64,000 nt of DNA from Desmodus rotundus (taxonomy: Eukaryota; Chordata; Mammalia; Chiroptera; Phyllostomidae), in the NCBI RefSeq assembly GCF_022682495.2, contig NC_071397.1, forward strand, positions 26,365,427 to 26,429,426, given 5' to 3'. The position numbers and the translations under genes were made by a program. This document shows, one piece after another, positions 11,393-23,165 of this stretch (within the stretch, counting starts at the first letter, position 1; each line of letters opens with the position of its first letter). The notes beneath the pieces are model-generated. The model did no database searches. It had not been told where the DNA came from and saw only the letters and a list, made by a program, of their open reading frames with translations.

Positions 11393-11725
11393 CTGTCATG
11401 TTATTATATCACCATCCTCTATGTATTTCCTAAATAATAAAATCTGCCATTTAATTTTACTGGAAACAAATTATACATATTAAGACTGAAGTTAAATAAC
11501 AGCTTAATATTCACAATAATTAACAGATTTATACATGGGGATTATATTTCTGTATCAAAGTCCTCAATCTTTATTTTTACCATAGTTTAATGCATGATTA
11601 TGCTCTTCAACAAGGCTTCCTGGAATTTAAAGACAATAGGTCCTCCAATAACGTCATTTCATTCAACATTATTTTGTTATAATGTTGATGAGAAAAAAAG
11701 AATATTTCTATTCCCACGCAGGACC
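11393..11725. other. Unique DNA
   Basis: No gene or repeat recognised. It precedes the ancient LINE end. Confidence 0.5.
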
Positions 11726-11965
11726 ACTGTCTATGGAGTTTGCATGGGTTTTAGGACACTGGCTTTCTCCCACATCCCAAAGATGTGTGTGCGTGTGAGG
11801 TGAACCAGCGTGTCTGCATTGCCCCAGTCTGAGTGAGTCTGGGTGTGGGCGTGGGAGTGAGTGGCCCTGCAATGGAAGGGTGTCCTGTCCAGGGTGGTTC
11901 CCATCTGGTGCCCTGAGCTTCCAGGATAGGATCTAGCTACATATGACCCTGAACTGGAATGAGTG
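11726..11965 (+). mobile_element. Ancient LINE 3' end (L2/CR1/RTE-like)
   Basis: The order 'tggagtttgcatggg', 'tttctcccacatcccaaa', 'gagtgagtctgggtgtgg', 'ccctgcaatggaa', 'gtcctgtccagggtggttcc' and 'gaccctgaactggaa' is the 3'-terminal signature shared by ancient vertebrate LINEs of the L2/CR1/RTE groups. It is unusually well preserved beside the decayed DNA around it. I cannot name the exact family. The frame at 11594-11803 runs partly into it and is not a gene. Confidence 0.55.
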
Positions 11966-14930
11966 AAGTGGAAAATAATTATCTTGTTATTTCTATTAAT
12001 CTTCCTTAAATCTATGTATACCTCACATTTATTTTAATGTTTACTATGAGAAGTGTTTGGGTCTTTAAGTAGAAGTTTGGTGATGATTTTGTGACCATAA
12101 ATATGCCCTAGGAACTAAACTGTCGTTTATATCAATTAGCCTATGGTAAAAGTGGTTCTGTGACACATTACTTCACGAAAGTCGCAGTTTCCAAGAAACT
12201 ATTGATGATGTTAAGTGAGGCCTATGGATATATTACATCCACGATTCCCTTTTGTTCTGAAAAGAGAGAAAGCATTGTCTGTTTACCTTTGTGGACAACT
12301 CTTTGGTAGAATTATGTCAGAGTTAATTCATTATCGCTCTTTACTCACGCTTTGACTTTGTTAGACTAACAACTTATCATCAGGCAATGAATGTAGTTCA
12401 CCCTCATTTGAGCCACCAAGGGTAGGAAATACTGGATAGCTGTTTCATTACAGGTGATTTGCATTATTCATCTAAGTGCTTTTGAGGGGCTCTTCTAACT
12501 AATACCTCAGAGGCCTAACTTTTACCCTTTGCTCACATCAAAAGCGTAAAACTATGAGTGGTATAGAGAAGAGATTTCATGGAGCTTGAGAAATAAGTGG
12601 AATGATGTACCCCTTTTGGGAAATGCCTTGCTTCATACATCTTTCAGATAGCTAAGGCCAATTAGCTGGAATTATAGTTGGACTGAATATGTAAATATAT
12701 ACAGTTGCCTAATTAGATCCACAGGGTGGGACAGCATCTGGGTGTGAAGTCCAGCAGTTGTGAGGAGGCTTTGCCAGCAAACTCGGGAGGGTGGGAAGAC
12801 TGGCGAGTCCAAGTCTCCAGCAGAACCAGCAATTCCTCAGGGAGCATCTGGAGGCAGCTGTGAGGCTCCTGTTAGTGCCCAGAAGGTAATAACTGCCTCA
12901 GTTTGGAACAAGAGCCACCAGGACAGTGAGCCTCTAATACTCCTGAAGATAGGGTGGTGTTCACAAGCTTTTCAGGGAAGACAACGTCCTGTGTTACTAA
13001 TGTGAGCTGTCTGTTTTCACCACATTGGAAAAAAGAGGCGGAACAACTAACTGATCTGAATGTTCAAATTATGCCACATACTTTATTTTTCCACTATTAA
13101 AAAATTAAAAACTAAGTTCCTTCTAAAGGTGTTGTATAGATTTTCTGTGATATGCTTGAGAATTTTTTTTAGTCAAAATGGTCAGCCTGCACCAAAAGAA
13201 AGTTTGATACCTTGCAAACAGTTCTGTTAAATTGAGCAGGTGGTAGCCATTGACATTTACTTTGACTTAGTAATATGACAAACACCTACTCTTCATAAAG
13301 ACTCCAGCATGTAGATCCTTAGTCCAGATACATTTAAAAAATAGATCTTACGGGACAGGAATGCTTTAAGTGAGCTCATGCTGTGGCAGCTGCTATGATT
13401 AAAGATTATCCCCACCTCAGGTATGGAATCCAATGAATACCAAACTAAAATTTAGCAAGCACTGAAGTTTTAAATAGGGATGGGGGTGAAGACCATAATT
13501 AAATTGTGAAGCATTGGTATAAGAGACACAGGGAAGGTAGAAAATGTGTGAACATTAGCGCCTTTATTACTCATTTTACATTTCATCAAGCACCACATGG
13601 CATGAAAATATGCTGTCTCAGTTCATTTCCTTGCTACCACGACTGAGCTGTCCCACTCTTGGCTGCTGGCTTTTTTTCAGTCACAATGCTTAGAGGGCTA
13701 CCTAATATTTCAAGGATAAGATTGATTATATTCTCTGAATAAGCTTAAGATTTGCACACTGAAGATAATCTCACTTTGGTTAATATCAGCTATGTAAAAG
13801 CGAAACAAAATCATTTTATCTGCGGCTAAGTATTCTCGAAAGATGCATCATGGCGTGCTTTACGTGTGATGCATTCACTGTTAACACTACAAGCAGGAAA
13901 AAAGGTCATCTTTACAAACTTTGAAGTACATACTTTAAAACAATGATTATAATGTTTAAATATACGACCATAGATTTTTACATTCCCATATTGGTTAGAG
14001 CATGCTGTACATTTTCACGTGGAAGTCAGCAATCTAAGGGGCCTGACGTGTTGAGTAGAGCAGTGTGTTCCGATCTGGGCAACTCATCTTACAAATCGTC
14101 TGAGGGCAGAGCTGTCCTCAGTTGTGCTTCAGGTTTTGTAGTAGGTTCTTATGACACCTTCAGTCAAGTTGATATTGCATTATGCACATTAGAGACAATT
14201 GCTGAAGGTGGTTTTGTTTTTTGTTTTCATAGAATGATATAAAAATAAGCTCACTATGTGAAGATTTTCCTGAAGTTTTTCTTTCAAAGTAATACGGGTA
14301 GAGAGCCGTGCCAGGGTGATAGGGACGTGTGGATCCCTGTGAAGAGAAAACACATAGTAAGGATGGTGATTTTTTTCCTCCATACCAAGGTAAAAATTAT
14401 CCAAAAGAATTGGAAGTTTCAACTGAATATATTGTTTTTACAAGACAATTTTAGATCATGTTAAATTTGTTTTTAACCAAAGCTCTAGAAGTTATATTTT
14501 ATCAATGATAGAGACGAGGTTATCACCAAATTCAAGAAAAGAGTTTATAAAACTCATAAATGTATCAATTTGATAAAAATGAGTTAGAATTTTCTTAAGG
14601 AAAATGAATGATGACCATTGTTCAAAGGGCTCATAGACGATCTGTGCTGAACACATTGTATAGACAAAGAAACATATTTATGTGAAACAGTTCGGTGAAT
14701 CTAAAAGATCAGAGGATTTACTGGCTGACTGATACAGTGTATAGCCATACAAAGGCATGAGTTTTAATCTACAAAGTTCTATTTTTATCCTATCGCACTG
14801 TTACATATCTTTGTCTTTTCATATTTTAAATACATTTTATTTTTATATTCATACTAAAGGTACACATACATACATATAATTCACATATAATTCCACACAT
14901 ATAAGTAATATGTGTACATAAATACATATA
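11966..14930. other. Long unique stretch, one GC-richer segment
   Basis: About 3 kb without a recognised gene or repeat. The segment 12720-13010 is GC-richer and carries an 81-codon plus frame (12760-13005) rich in Ser, Gly and Glu, with no known domain. Frames at 13943-14242 and 14258-14464 likewise show no family motif. TA-rich sequence near 14860-14930 leads into the mariner end. Confidence 0.5.
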
Positions 14931-15612
14931 GGAGGTCTGCCCAGAAAATATCCAACCTTGTAATATGAAAAATAGAGATATTTATTGAAGAAGTTACAAG
15001 ATACAAGAAACACTGTACACAGGACAATGATTCCTCAGTCCCCTTCAAAGTAGGCACCTTGGGACCTCACACAGTTCTCCCAATCACCATCAACTGCCCG
15101 TTGTATTTTCTTGAATCTCATGAAGGGTCTGAAATCTCTCCCCTTTCAAAGGTGATTTTGGTTTTGGGAAAAGCCAGAAGTTGCAGGGCACTAAATCTGG
15201 GCTGTATGGGGGCTGAGTCACCTGGGTGATTTGATGTTTCACCAAAACACTGCATGAGGTGTGATGCATGAGCAGGTGTGTCATTGTGATGAAGCTGCCA
15301 ATCACCAGTCGCCCACAGCTGCGGCCTTCTGAATCATCCGAATACTTTTCCCAGAGACATGTTCAAGCTTAATGTAAAACATGAAGCACAATCATTGTTC
15401 TACTTGTTCAGTCGTTTTGAATGTGACAACCACACAGTACACATGCTCACTCAATGGTGTCTACTGCCCCCACTGACTGGCACAGTAAAGTCATCATTGT
15501 TCATGCATGTGCATTCCAGTCCACTCTCCTTGGCTGTGAAATTACATCAATGTCATACAAAACAGTCTTGTAATATTAATAATGGTTGCACTTCTTTCAG
15601 ACAGAGTTCATA
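14931..15612 (-). mobile_element. Mariner (Tc1/mariner) transposon, internally deleted
   Basis: The left edge 'ggaggtctgcccagaaaata' follows a TA target and resembles a mariner terminal repeat. On the minus strand, 15305-15090 encodes the transposase C-terminal part: 'THLLMHHTSC' (a wrecked 'HDNAPAH' region), then 'QVTQPPYSPDLVPCNFWLF', then 'RFQTLHEIQENTTG'. In active mariners the third catalytic aspartate sits in 'PDLAP-S/C-D-F/Y'; here that residue is N. The N-terminal DNA-binding part and first catalytic Asp are missing, and the right terminal repeat is not visible. It is a dead copy; the right edge is approximate. Confidence 0.82.
15090..15305 (-). pseudogene. Mariner transposase C-terminal remnant
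   Basis: A 71-codon open frame covers the end of the DD34D catalytic domain. Visible motifs are 'QPPYSPDLVPCNFWLFPK' (third catalytic position changed Asp to Asn), 'PLKGERFQT' and 'EIQENT'. Full transposases of this family are about 340-350 residues, so about a fifth remains in frame. Upstream, the second catalytic segment is readable only in a shifted frame. No activity is possible. Confidence 0.8.
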
Positions 15613-15635
15613 GATGCACACACTCATATATATAA

Positions 15636-15728
15636 TTATCAATTATTCTAAAATAAACAATTATTTATAGTTGTCTATAACATCCCAGACATTGAGCTAG
15701 GTATTGGTGACTATAAGAGCAAACATGT
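15636..15728 (-). mobile_element. L2-like LINE fragment
   Basis: 'acattgagctaggtattggtg' followed by 'actataagagcaaac' resembles the antisense L2 3' region ('ggcactgtgctaggtgctgg', 'gatacaaagatgaac'). Short and diverged. Confidence 0.4.
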
Positions 15729-15749
15729 ACCTATGATTCTATTTCTATT

Positions 15750-16087
15750 TTTTTCGTTACACTATTGTGTTCACTGGATCCCACATAGATACACAGAACA
15801 GACTGACAGCTGTCAGAGGGAAGGGAGGTTTGGAGGCTGGGTGAAAATGGTACAGGGATTTGGAGAAAAAACACATAGACACAAACAACAGTATAGTGAC
15901 TGCTATGGGAAGGGGAGTTGGGGGAGGAGGAAGAGAGCAAGGGAAGGATAAATGGTGGCAGAAAAAGACTTTATTTTGGACGGTCAGCACACAATGCACT
16001 ATGCAGAGGGTGTGTTGTACAGTTGTACACTTGAAACTTGTATGGTTTTATTAACCAATGTCACCCAATAAATTCAATTTAAAAAAA
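15750..16087 (+). mobile_element. L1 3' UTR and tail
   Basis: The segment contains 'actgctatgggaaggggag', 'gggggaggaggaag', then 'acagttgtacacttgaaac', 'ttattaaccaatgtcaccc' and 'aataaattcaatttaaaaa'. This terminal motif is typical of an L1 3' UTR lineage common in carnivores, bats and relatives. It is 5'-truncated and has no ORF2. The overlapping short frames on both strands here are chance. Confidence 0.8.
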
Positions 16088-16196
16088 GAATGAACATGGC
16101 AGAGCATTGGAGAACCTTCATTTTCTGATATCTTGATTGGGAGAGTGATCAGGTTTCCAAAAGCTTTCTACTTGGGCCATCATGAAAGTTATTCTG

Positions 16197-16386
16197 GCCC
16201 TGGACAGGTAGCTCCGTTAGTTAGAGCATTGTCCCGATGTGCCAAGGTCATGGGCTCAATGCCAGGTCAGGCACATGCAAGAAGCAACCAATGAATGTAT
16301 AAATAAGAGAAGCAAAAAAATTGAAGTTTCTCTCTGTCTCTCTCTCCCTTCTTCTCTCTCTCTCTAAATATCAATAAATAAAAAAG
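16197..16386 (+). mobile_element. Ves-type tRNA-derived SINE
   Basis: The head 'ggccctggacaggtagctcc' carries a pol III A box region ('tagctccgttagttagag') and a degenerate B box ('ggtcatgggctcaatgcc'). It is followed by 'gtcaggcacatgca', a CT-rich tail and 'aatatcaataaataaaaaa'. Flanks 'aaagttattctg' and 'aaatttattctg' make a target-site duplication with one difference. It is non-coding and 5' complete. Ves SINEs point to a yangochiropteran bat. Confidence 0.88.
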
Positions 16387-16529
16387 GAAAATTTATTCTG
16401 AGACAATTTTTACTTGTTACTGTCACTAAACAAAATTTCTCTTTCTTCATTCAGCATAGTATTATTTCATAGGCACAGCAATGATAAATGCTACAAAAAT
16501 TGCACTGCGTGTAAAATCTAAGCCTTTTT

Positions 16530-19150
16530 AAGACTTTACTTATTTTTAATATTTCTATTGTATTTTATTTCCATTACCATTTATCCCCATTCTGCTCTCT
16601 TCTACCTCCACCCACCCCCATCCCCCCTGCCATCACTACACTGTTGTTCGTGTCTATGAGTTCTTTTTCTTTTTTGTTCTCTTTCCACCCCCAACCCCCC
16701 CAACCCCCCAAAGCTGTCAACCTATTCTCTACGAGACTTTATTTTGCTTGTTAGTTCAATTTGTTCATTAGATTTCATATAAGAATAAAATCATATGGTG
16801 TTTCTCTTTCTCTGATTGACTTATTTCACTTAGCATAATGTTCTCCAGGTCCATCCATGCTGTCTCAAAGGGTAAAATTTTCTTCTTTTTATGGCCAAGT
16901 AATATTCTATTGTTTCATGTCCCATGGTTGTTTTACCCCTCATCTACTGATGGACACTAGGACTACCTCCCAATCTTGATTGCAAACAATGCTGCAATGA
17001 ACATAGAGGTGCATTTATTCTTTTGAATTAGTGTTTCAGGTTTCCTCAGATAAATTTCCAGAAATGGAATAGCTGGGTCATCAGGCAATTCCATTTTTAT
17101 TTTTTAAAGTAACTCCAAGCTGCTTTCCACAGTGACTGCACCAATCTGCGTTCCCACCAACAGTGCATATCCTCACCAGCACTTCTTGTTTGTTGATTTG
17201 TTGATGATGGCCATTCTGACATATGTGAGTTGATACCTCATTGTGTTTTTCATTTGCATTGTTTGATGATTAGTGACATTGAGCAAGTTTTCATATGTTA
17301 TTTTCTCTCTCTATGACCTCTTTGGAGAAGTGTCTATTCAGGTCCTTTGCCCATTTTTAAAAATTGGAATATTTGATTTTTTGGTATTGAGTTTTATAAT
17401 TTCTTTATAAATTTTGGATATTAACCTTTTATCAGATGTATTAGCAAATATGCTCTCCCATTCAGTAGATTGACTTTTAATTTTGTTGATGGTTTCCTTT
17501 GCTGTGCAAAACCTTTTTAATTTAATGTAGTCTCATTTGTTCATTTTTTATTGTTTCCCTTGCCTGAGGAGACAGATCAGAAAAAAATATATTGCTATGA
17601 ATATACCTGAAATTTCATTGCTTATATTTTCTTCTAGGATTTTTATGATTTCAAGTCTAACATTTAAGTCTGTAATCCATTTTTATTTTTTTTATTGTGT
17701 GTGGCATAAAAAGATAGTCTAGTTTCATTTTTCTGAATATATATGTCCATTTTCCCACTACATTTTATTAAATAAACTATCTTTAGCTCATTGTATATTT
17801 TTTCTCTCTTGTTAAATATTTATTGACTATAAAGGCATGAGTTTATTCTTGGGCTCGCTATTCTGTTCCAATGATCTCTGTGTCAATTTTTATGCCAGAA
17901 CCATGCTGTTTTGATTACTATGGTCTTAAAGTATAGTTTGATATTAGATAATGTGATCTCTCCAACTTTGTTTTTCTTTATCAGGACTGTTGTTGCTCTT
18001 TGCAGTCTTTTGTAGTTCCATATAAATTTTTGGAATATTTTTCTAGTTTTGTGAATCATGGGTATCTTAATAGGACTTGCATTGAATCTGTAGATTGCTT
18101 TGTGTAGTATGGACATTTTAGTGATCTTAATTTTTCCTATCCATGAACATAGTATATTCTTCCACTTATTTGTATCCTATTGAATTTCTTTCTTTAGTGT
18201 CTTAAAATTTTTTTGAGTACAAGTCTTTTACATTCTTGGTTAAATTTATTCCTAGGTATTTTTTTTTCTTTTTGAAGCAATTGTGAATGGGATTGTTTTC
18301 TTAATTTCTTTCTGTTCTTTCATTTTTGGCATATAAAAATGCAACTGATTGCTGGATGTTAATTCTGTATACTGCTACTTCAATGAATTCATTTACCAGT
18401 TATACTAGTTTGGTGCTGGAATCTTTACGGTACTTTATGTCCAGTATCATAACTGCAAATAATGACCATTTCACATCTTCCTTTCCAATTTGGGTGCCAT
18501 TTATTTCTTCTTCTTGTCTGACTGTTGTGGCTAGGACTTCTAATACTAGTTGAACAAGAGACTTGCAAGCGATGTCCCTGTCTGGTCCCTGATATTAAGT
18601 GGAACAATTTTCATTATTCCCATTGAGTATGACGCTGGCAGTGACTTTTTCATATGTGGACTTTATTATGTCTAGGTATGTTCCCCCTATTCCCACTTTG
18701 CTGAGAGTTTTTATCATAAATGTTGCTGGATTTTATCAAATGCTTTTCCTTCATCTACTGATATGATCATGTGGCTTATGTCCTTCATTTTGTTTATGTG
18801 GTGAATCAATTTATTGATTTGTGAAAATTATACCAACTTTGCATCTCTGGGATAAATCCCCCTTGGTCATGTTGTATGATCTTTTAATATATTTCTGGAT
18901 CCAGTTTGCTGATATTTTGCTGAGGATTTTAGCATGTGTATTTATCAGGGATATTGGCCTACAATTTTCTTTCTTTATAAGGTCTTTATCTGGTTTTGTT
19001 ACTAAAATAATGTAGGCCTCATAAAATGAGTTTGGGAGACCTCCACCTTCTTGAATTTTATGAAGTAGTTTGAGAAGGAGAGGTGTCAGTTCTTCTGAGA
19101 ATGTTGATAAAATTCACCTGTGAGACTATCTGGAGCCTGTTTCTTTGTTT
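16530..19150 (-). mobile_element. 5'-truncated L1: 3' UTR and ORF2 C-terminal/RT part
   Basis: Starting from the 3' UTR (T-rich then C-rich 'cacccacccccatccccc' at 16610), the plus strand reads antisense ORF2 continuously. Examples are 'cttagcataatgttctccag' at 16832, 'gcattctgac'-type text at 17205, 'attgcaaacaatgctgca' at 16980 and 'tcacctgtgagactatctgg' at 19114, the antisense of the start of the RT domain. About 2.6 kb of a normal 6-kb element remains. Many stops break ORF2; the minus frame at 17883-18116 is one leftover. Beyond 19150 the sequence changes. Confidence 0.85.
17883..18116 (-). pseudogene. L1 ORF2 (RT to C-terminal) coding leftover
   Basis: A 77-codon frame reads through an ORF2 portion, with '[20 protein letters not shown]', then '[13 protein letters not shown]' and 'AWFWHKN' near its end. 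In intact L1 this is the stretch after the RT fingers/palm ('FIWN' and 'YYK/WYWH' motifs). It is bounded by stops and has no independent start, so it encodes nothing functional. Confidence 0.75.
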
Positions 19151-20105
19151 TCTCATTTAGCTGCCTCTTTGTGTTTGTTTCTATGTATTAAGTAGATCCG
19201 CAAAATCTCTGGTGCACGGCTATCTCAGATGCTGCCTGTGGCTGCCTTAGTTAACTTGTTTGGAGCTATCAGAGATCACAGCTTGTGGCTCCCTCTGCTG
19301 TGCCTGGGAGCATAAGAAAGGTACAAGCTCTGCACCAAGGCCAGCTCTTACCAGCACCTGGACTGGGGGAGGGTCAACTAAAATCTCATTTGTCTTGCTG
19401 TAAATCATTAATATCCAACCTGAACTGGCACGACCTTCTAGGGATCAAGCTGGAAGAGTCATTCAGGCCATGTTGAAATTATGCCCACTCCTCCTTGCCA
19501 AGCTCATGGCTATATGAGCTTTTGTGAGTGATATATGTTTCTTTTTTTAATCTGGGGGGGAGGGAGTTACATAGTAGATACATTCAACATTTGATTGTGC
19601 TGAATTTTCAAAATTAATTGACCTTTTTCTTAACTCTGGGACAGAGAAGTAAATTCCAAAATGCCTCAGAAATCACATTTCTGTGAATTTTGTCTTTGTC
19701 TTCTTGGATTAGAATATCTTTGGGTCTTATAACTACTTGAAAAAAAATGCCTGCATACCATTAACAGGTGGGGGTTAAAGTGAAGTTCCACAATGAAGCC
19801 AGGAATCTGTACTCTACGTACAGTGAATATATAAAGGGTATGAATATAAATGTATATACAATGCATATATATTTGAATTTTAGATTTTCAAAAATTTGTG
19901 AAGATAGTATTTTCCCATATATCCATGACTAGTTCTGCTATTATTAATATGTTACCTTAGTATAATACATTTGTCCTAATTAATGAACTTATATTGATAT
20001 GTTACTATTATCTAAAGTTAACACTTTATGATGACGAATGTTGTTTTTATCCATACAAGGTAGCGTGTTCCATTTGGTCATCATGTATCCTTAGGTGCTT
20101 CTTGT
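19151..20105. other. Unclassified block, GC-richer at its left
   Basis: 19190-19480 is GC-richer than its neighbours and holds a 63-codon plus frame (19285-19476) with no recognisable domain. It could be L1 5'-end-type sequence or an unrelated insert; I cannot decide. A G run lies at 19553-19560. 19660-20105 looks unique. Confidence 0.4.
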
Positions 20106-22150
20106 CTGTGACAGAGTTTCAGACTTAATTTTTTAAAGCAGCTTTATTTAGGCATGATTGAGATAAAACTGCCCATGTTTAATGTAGACAATTACTTTGA
20201 AGATAAGTATACATCTATGAAACTATCACCATAATCTATACATAAACATATCCATCACCTCCAAAGTTTCATCTTATTTTTTTTATTTATTATTACTATT
20301 ATTATTGTTGGGAACCACCCTGCCTGGTTTCAGAAACTGTAACCCCCCATGGCTAAGGCTGAGTGAGAGACCTTGGGACCATAAGCCACTAAGGAGACAA
20401 AGCTTACCTCCCTGGTAGGGGTGCCGCCTTTGCCCCCTTTACTTCACACTGCTTGGCCCCCAGTGCATGACTAGTTAGCCAATGACGGGTAAGATTCTTC
20501 AAGGGAGGGATGACCTAAGACAGGCATGGTCATGAAGGGGCCCTCAGGGAAGGACTTGCGGGGCTGTAGAAAAAAGGGGGTGATGGACCCTTGCCCCTCG
20601 GCTTTGACATAGCCTGAGTCCTCATTCTGTCTGCAAGAAATCTCCTAATCTCTTGGCTGCCTTACTTCCCCTGCCTGATTTAAGCCTGAAACAATGACAG
20701 AGGGTGATACAGTTCCTTGCTGGAAAGGGCGGATTCCCTGGGGCTATCAGGGTTCTAAGAAAGAATACATAAAACCCTGTGAAACCTGCTTTGCTAAGAA
20801 TGTCCCCAGTTTTCTGATAAGGGTCTAAGCATGAAATGAGTTTGTTTCCCAAAGTCTTATAGCCCTCTAGCTAACTGACCCTGACTCAGAATAAGCCCTC
20901 TTAGTTCTTTGAATGTTATCTATTGTTTGATTCTTACTGCCTGACAATGATTGATGAGCTTTACCTGTATTCCTGTGCAAATTGAACCCAATAAAAGCCC
21001 ATTGAGGAAAAGTCTCTTGGCCCTTGTCCTTTGAGAGATCGGCCACCTTTCCTCCCCAAGCAGATCATGTCTTGGTAGACTTATTCTCATCCATGGTGGC
21101 TGGGGGGGCCCTACAGGCAAAGCCCCCCAACATATTATTATCATTATTTGAAATAAAAAGACAATATAAAAATGTATTATGCTAGAAAAATTTAACTGTA
21201 TAGTATTGTTAACTATAGGAAAAATACTATATAGTAGGTCTTTAGGATTTACTAATCTGGCATAACTGACACTTTGTACCTTTGGAATAATACTGCCTCA
21301 TTTATATCTTTGTGCAGCCCCTGGCAACCACCATTCTACTCTGTTTCCATGAATGTGACTATTTTAGATACCTTTCTTTTATAAGTGTTATCATGCTATA
21401 TTTGTCTGGCTTGTTTTATTATACTTAGTACAATGTCTTACAGGTTTATCTATGCTGCAACAATGAAAGGAATTCCTCCCTTTTTATAACTAAATTGTAT
21501 TCATACACACAGACACGCCCCACATTTTCTTTAGCCACTTATTTACTGTTGGACACCAATGTTACTTCCATCTTTCCTACTGTGAATATGGTGAAGATTT
21601 CTCTCTGAGATCCTGACTTCAATTCTTTTGGATATATGTCCAGAAGTGGGATTGTTGGATTACATGGTAGTTTTATTTTAATTTTTGAGGACCCTCCATA
21701 CTGTTTTCCATAATGGCTGTATCAATATACATTCTTGCTAATAGTGTACAAGGCTTTCAATTTCTCCATATTTTCACAACACCTGTTACCTTTTGTTTTG
21801 TTTTTGATAATAAGCATTATTATGACAGCTGTGAGATGATGTCTCATTGTGGTTTTGATTTGCATTTTCCTGATGGTTAATGATGTTAAACATATTTTCA
21901 TGTATTTGTTAGCTATTTATATGTGTTCTTTGGAGAAATATCTATTCAGTTACTTTGCTCATTTATTAATTAAGTTATTTGGTTGTTTACTACTCAGGTG
22001 TAGGAATGCCTTATGTACTTTGGATATGGTTTTCAAATATGTTCTCCCATGCCATAGGTTGACATTTCATTTTGTTGATTTTTTTTCTTTCTGTTCAGAA
22101 GCTCTTTAGTTTAATATAATCCCACCTGTCTATTTTTTACTTTTTCATGT
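20106..22150 (-). mobile_element. Older L1 3' half, split by an LTR
   Basis: Antisense L1 3' UTR motifs such as 'aaagcagctttatttaggc' at 20135 continue after the LTR with 'ccctggcaaccaccattcta' at 21319. Antisense ORF2 follows: 'attcctccctttttataac' at 21471, 'gattgttggattacatggta' at 21649, 'ggttttgatttgcatt' at 21851 and 'ttctgttcagaagctctttag' at 22090. It is more diverged than the bat-type L1s. The solo LTR at 20306-21132 sits inside its 3' UTR, so the L1 is the older of the two. Confidence 0.78.
20306..21132 (+). mobile_element. Solo LTR of a class II (ERVK/betaretrovirus-like) ERV
   Basis: The 827-bp block starts 'tgttgggaaccaccc' and ends 'agccccccaaca'; TGTTGGG and CCCCAACA form the terminal inverted repeat. 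It is flanked by the same six bases, TATTAT, at 20300-20305 and 21133-21138. This is the class II duplication length, though the target is repetitive. A polyadenylation signal AATAAA lies at 20990-20995, followed by a C/T-rich R-U5-like part. GC content is well above the flanks. No gag, pol or env sequence adjoins it, which implies LTR-LTR recombination. It is non-coding; the minus frames inside it are chance. Confidence 0.82.
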
Positions 22151-22470
22151 GCTGATTTGTCACAGCCAAATATTGTGGGGACTCCTCTTCCCAACACTGG
22201 AGTTCCAGGCTAGGGAGCTGGCTGTGAGACGGACAATCGCTCCTCAGTGGGGATCTCCACAGCCAACATATCCCTCTCAACTCTTACCCACCACACATGG
22301 GTAAGAACTGTATGTCTCTGCCCCTTCTGTCAGTCTCATGGCTTCTTCTTTTGCAGTTCCGTTCATCTCGCCTTCGCGTAGTTCTCAAGGGTGATTATTC
22401 CATAATCTAGTTGTAATTTTGATGTGATCAAGGCAGAAGTTAAACACAGTATTTAACTGCTCTGCTATTT
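22151..22470 (-). mobile_element. Possible L1 5'-UTR-like fragment
   Basis: The plus strand contains 'tctagttgtaattttgatgtg' and 'aactgctctgcta' near the right end. On the minus strand these resemble the first bases of old L1 5' UTRs ('..gcagagcagtt', 'catcaaaattacaac'). The left part is GC-richer and unassigned. Confidence 0.4.
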
Positions 22471-22640
22471 TTTTATTTAAAAAAATTTATCGTTATTCTA
22501 TTCCGGTTGTCCTAAATTTTCCCCCTTTGCCGTCCTCCACCCAACCCACTCCCCTGCTCCCACAGTCAATCCCTACACTATTGTCTATGTCCATAGGTCA
22601 TTCATACCTGTTCTCCAACCAGTAGTTCCTTTTCCTTGTT
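22471..22640 (-). mobile_element. Bat-type L1 3' end fragment
   Basis: T-rich 'aaaaaatttatcgttattc', then C-rich 'ttttccccctttgccg', then 'ctatgtccataggtcattca' is the antisense end of a bat-type L1, as at 7.9 kb. It is severely 5'-truncated. Confidence 0.7.
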
Positions 22641-22930
22641 TTTTGAAGTGTGAAGTGAGATTGTTTATTTAAAATTCTTATTTTATGTAGGCATTTATTT
22701 CTATAAATATTCTTAATAATGAGTTTGCTGTATCTTATAAATTTTGGCATGCTGTGTTTTAATCTTTGTCCTCAGATGTTTTAAAATTTTCCTTTTAATT
22801 TCTTTTTTTATCCAATTATTGTTCAAGAGTATCTTATTAATTTCTGCATATTTTTGAGTTTTTCCATTTTCAATTTGTTATTGATTTTAATTGTGTCCCC
22901 ATTGGTTATAAAACATACCTGCAATAATTG
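22641..22930 (-). mobile_element. L1 ORF2 internal fragment
   Basis: Antisense ORF2 motifs are visible, including 'tttctataaatattctta', 'ataaattttggcatgctgtg', 'atccaattattgttcaagag' and 'gtgtccccattggtta'. It abuts a plus-strand ORF2 piece, giving an inverted junction near 22935. Confidence 0.65.
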
Positions 22931-22934
22931 TAAT

Positions 22935-23165
22935 CTCCTTAAATTTATTAACATGTTATTAGCAAATCTCATATAACAATGCATAAAACTAATTTTATAT
23001 CAGGGAAAGTGGGTTTTCCTCCAGGTATGCAAGGCTGGGTCAACATATAAAAAATATTTGACAAAATACAACACCCATTTGTCCTATAAACTCACAGCAA
23101 ACTGGAAATAAAAGGGAACCTGCTCAACTTGCAAAATATATATATAAAAACCTAGAGTGTGGTCT
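22935..23165 (+). mobile_element. L1 ORF2 RT-region fragment
   Basis: 'atgcaaggctgggtcaaca', 'atttgacaaaatacaacaccc' and 'acagcaaactggaaataaaa' are successive plus-strand motifs of the ORF2 reverse transcriptase region (residues 'FDKIQHP'). The orientation is opposite to the neighbouring ORF2 fragment. Confidence 0.72.

Noticed and set aside
20622..21144. Minus-strand frames of 76 and 74 codons
   Set aside because: They lie inside the non-coding solo LTR; no retroviral protein motif is present.
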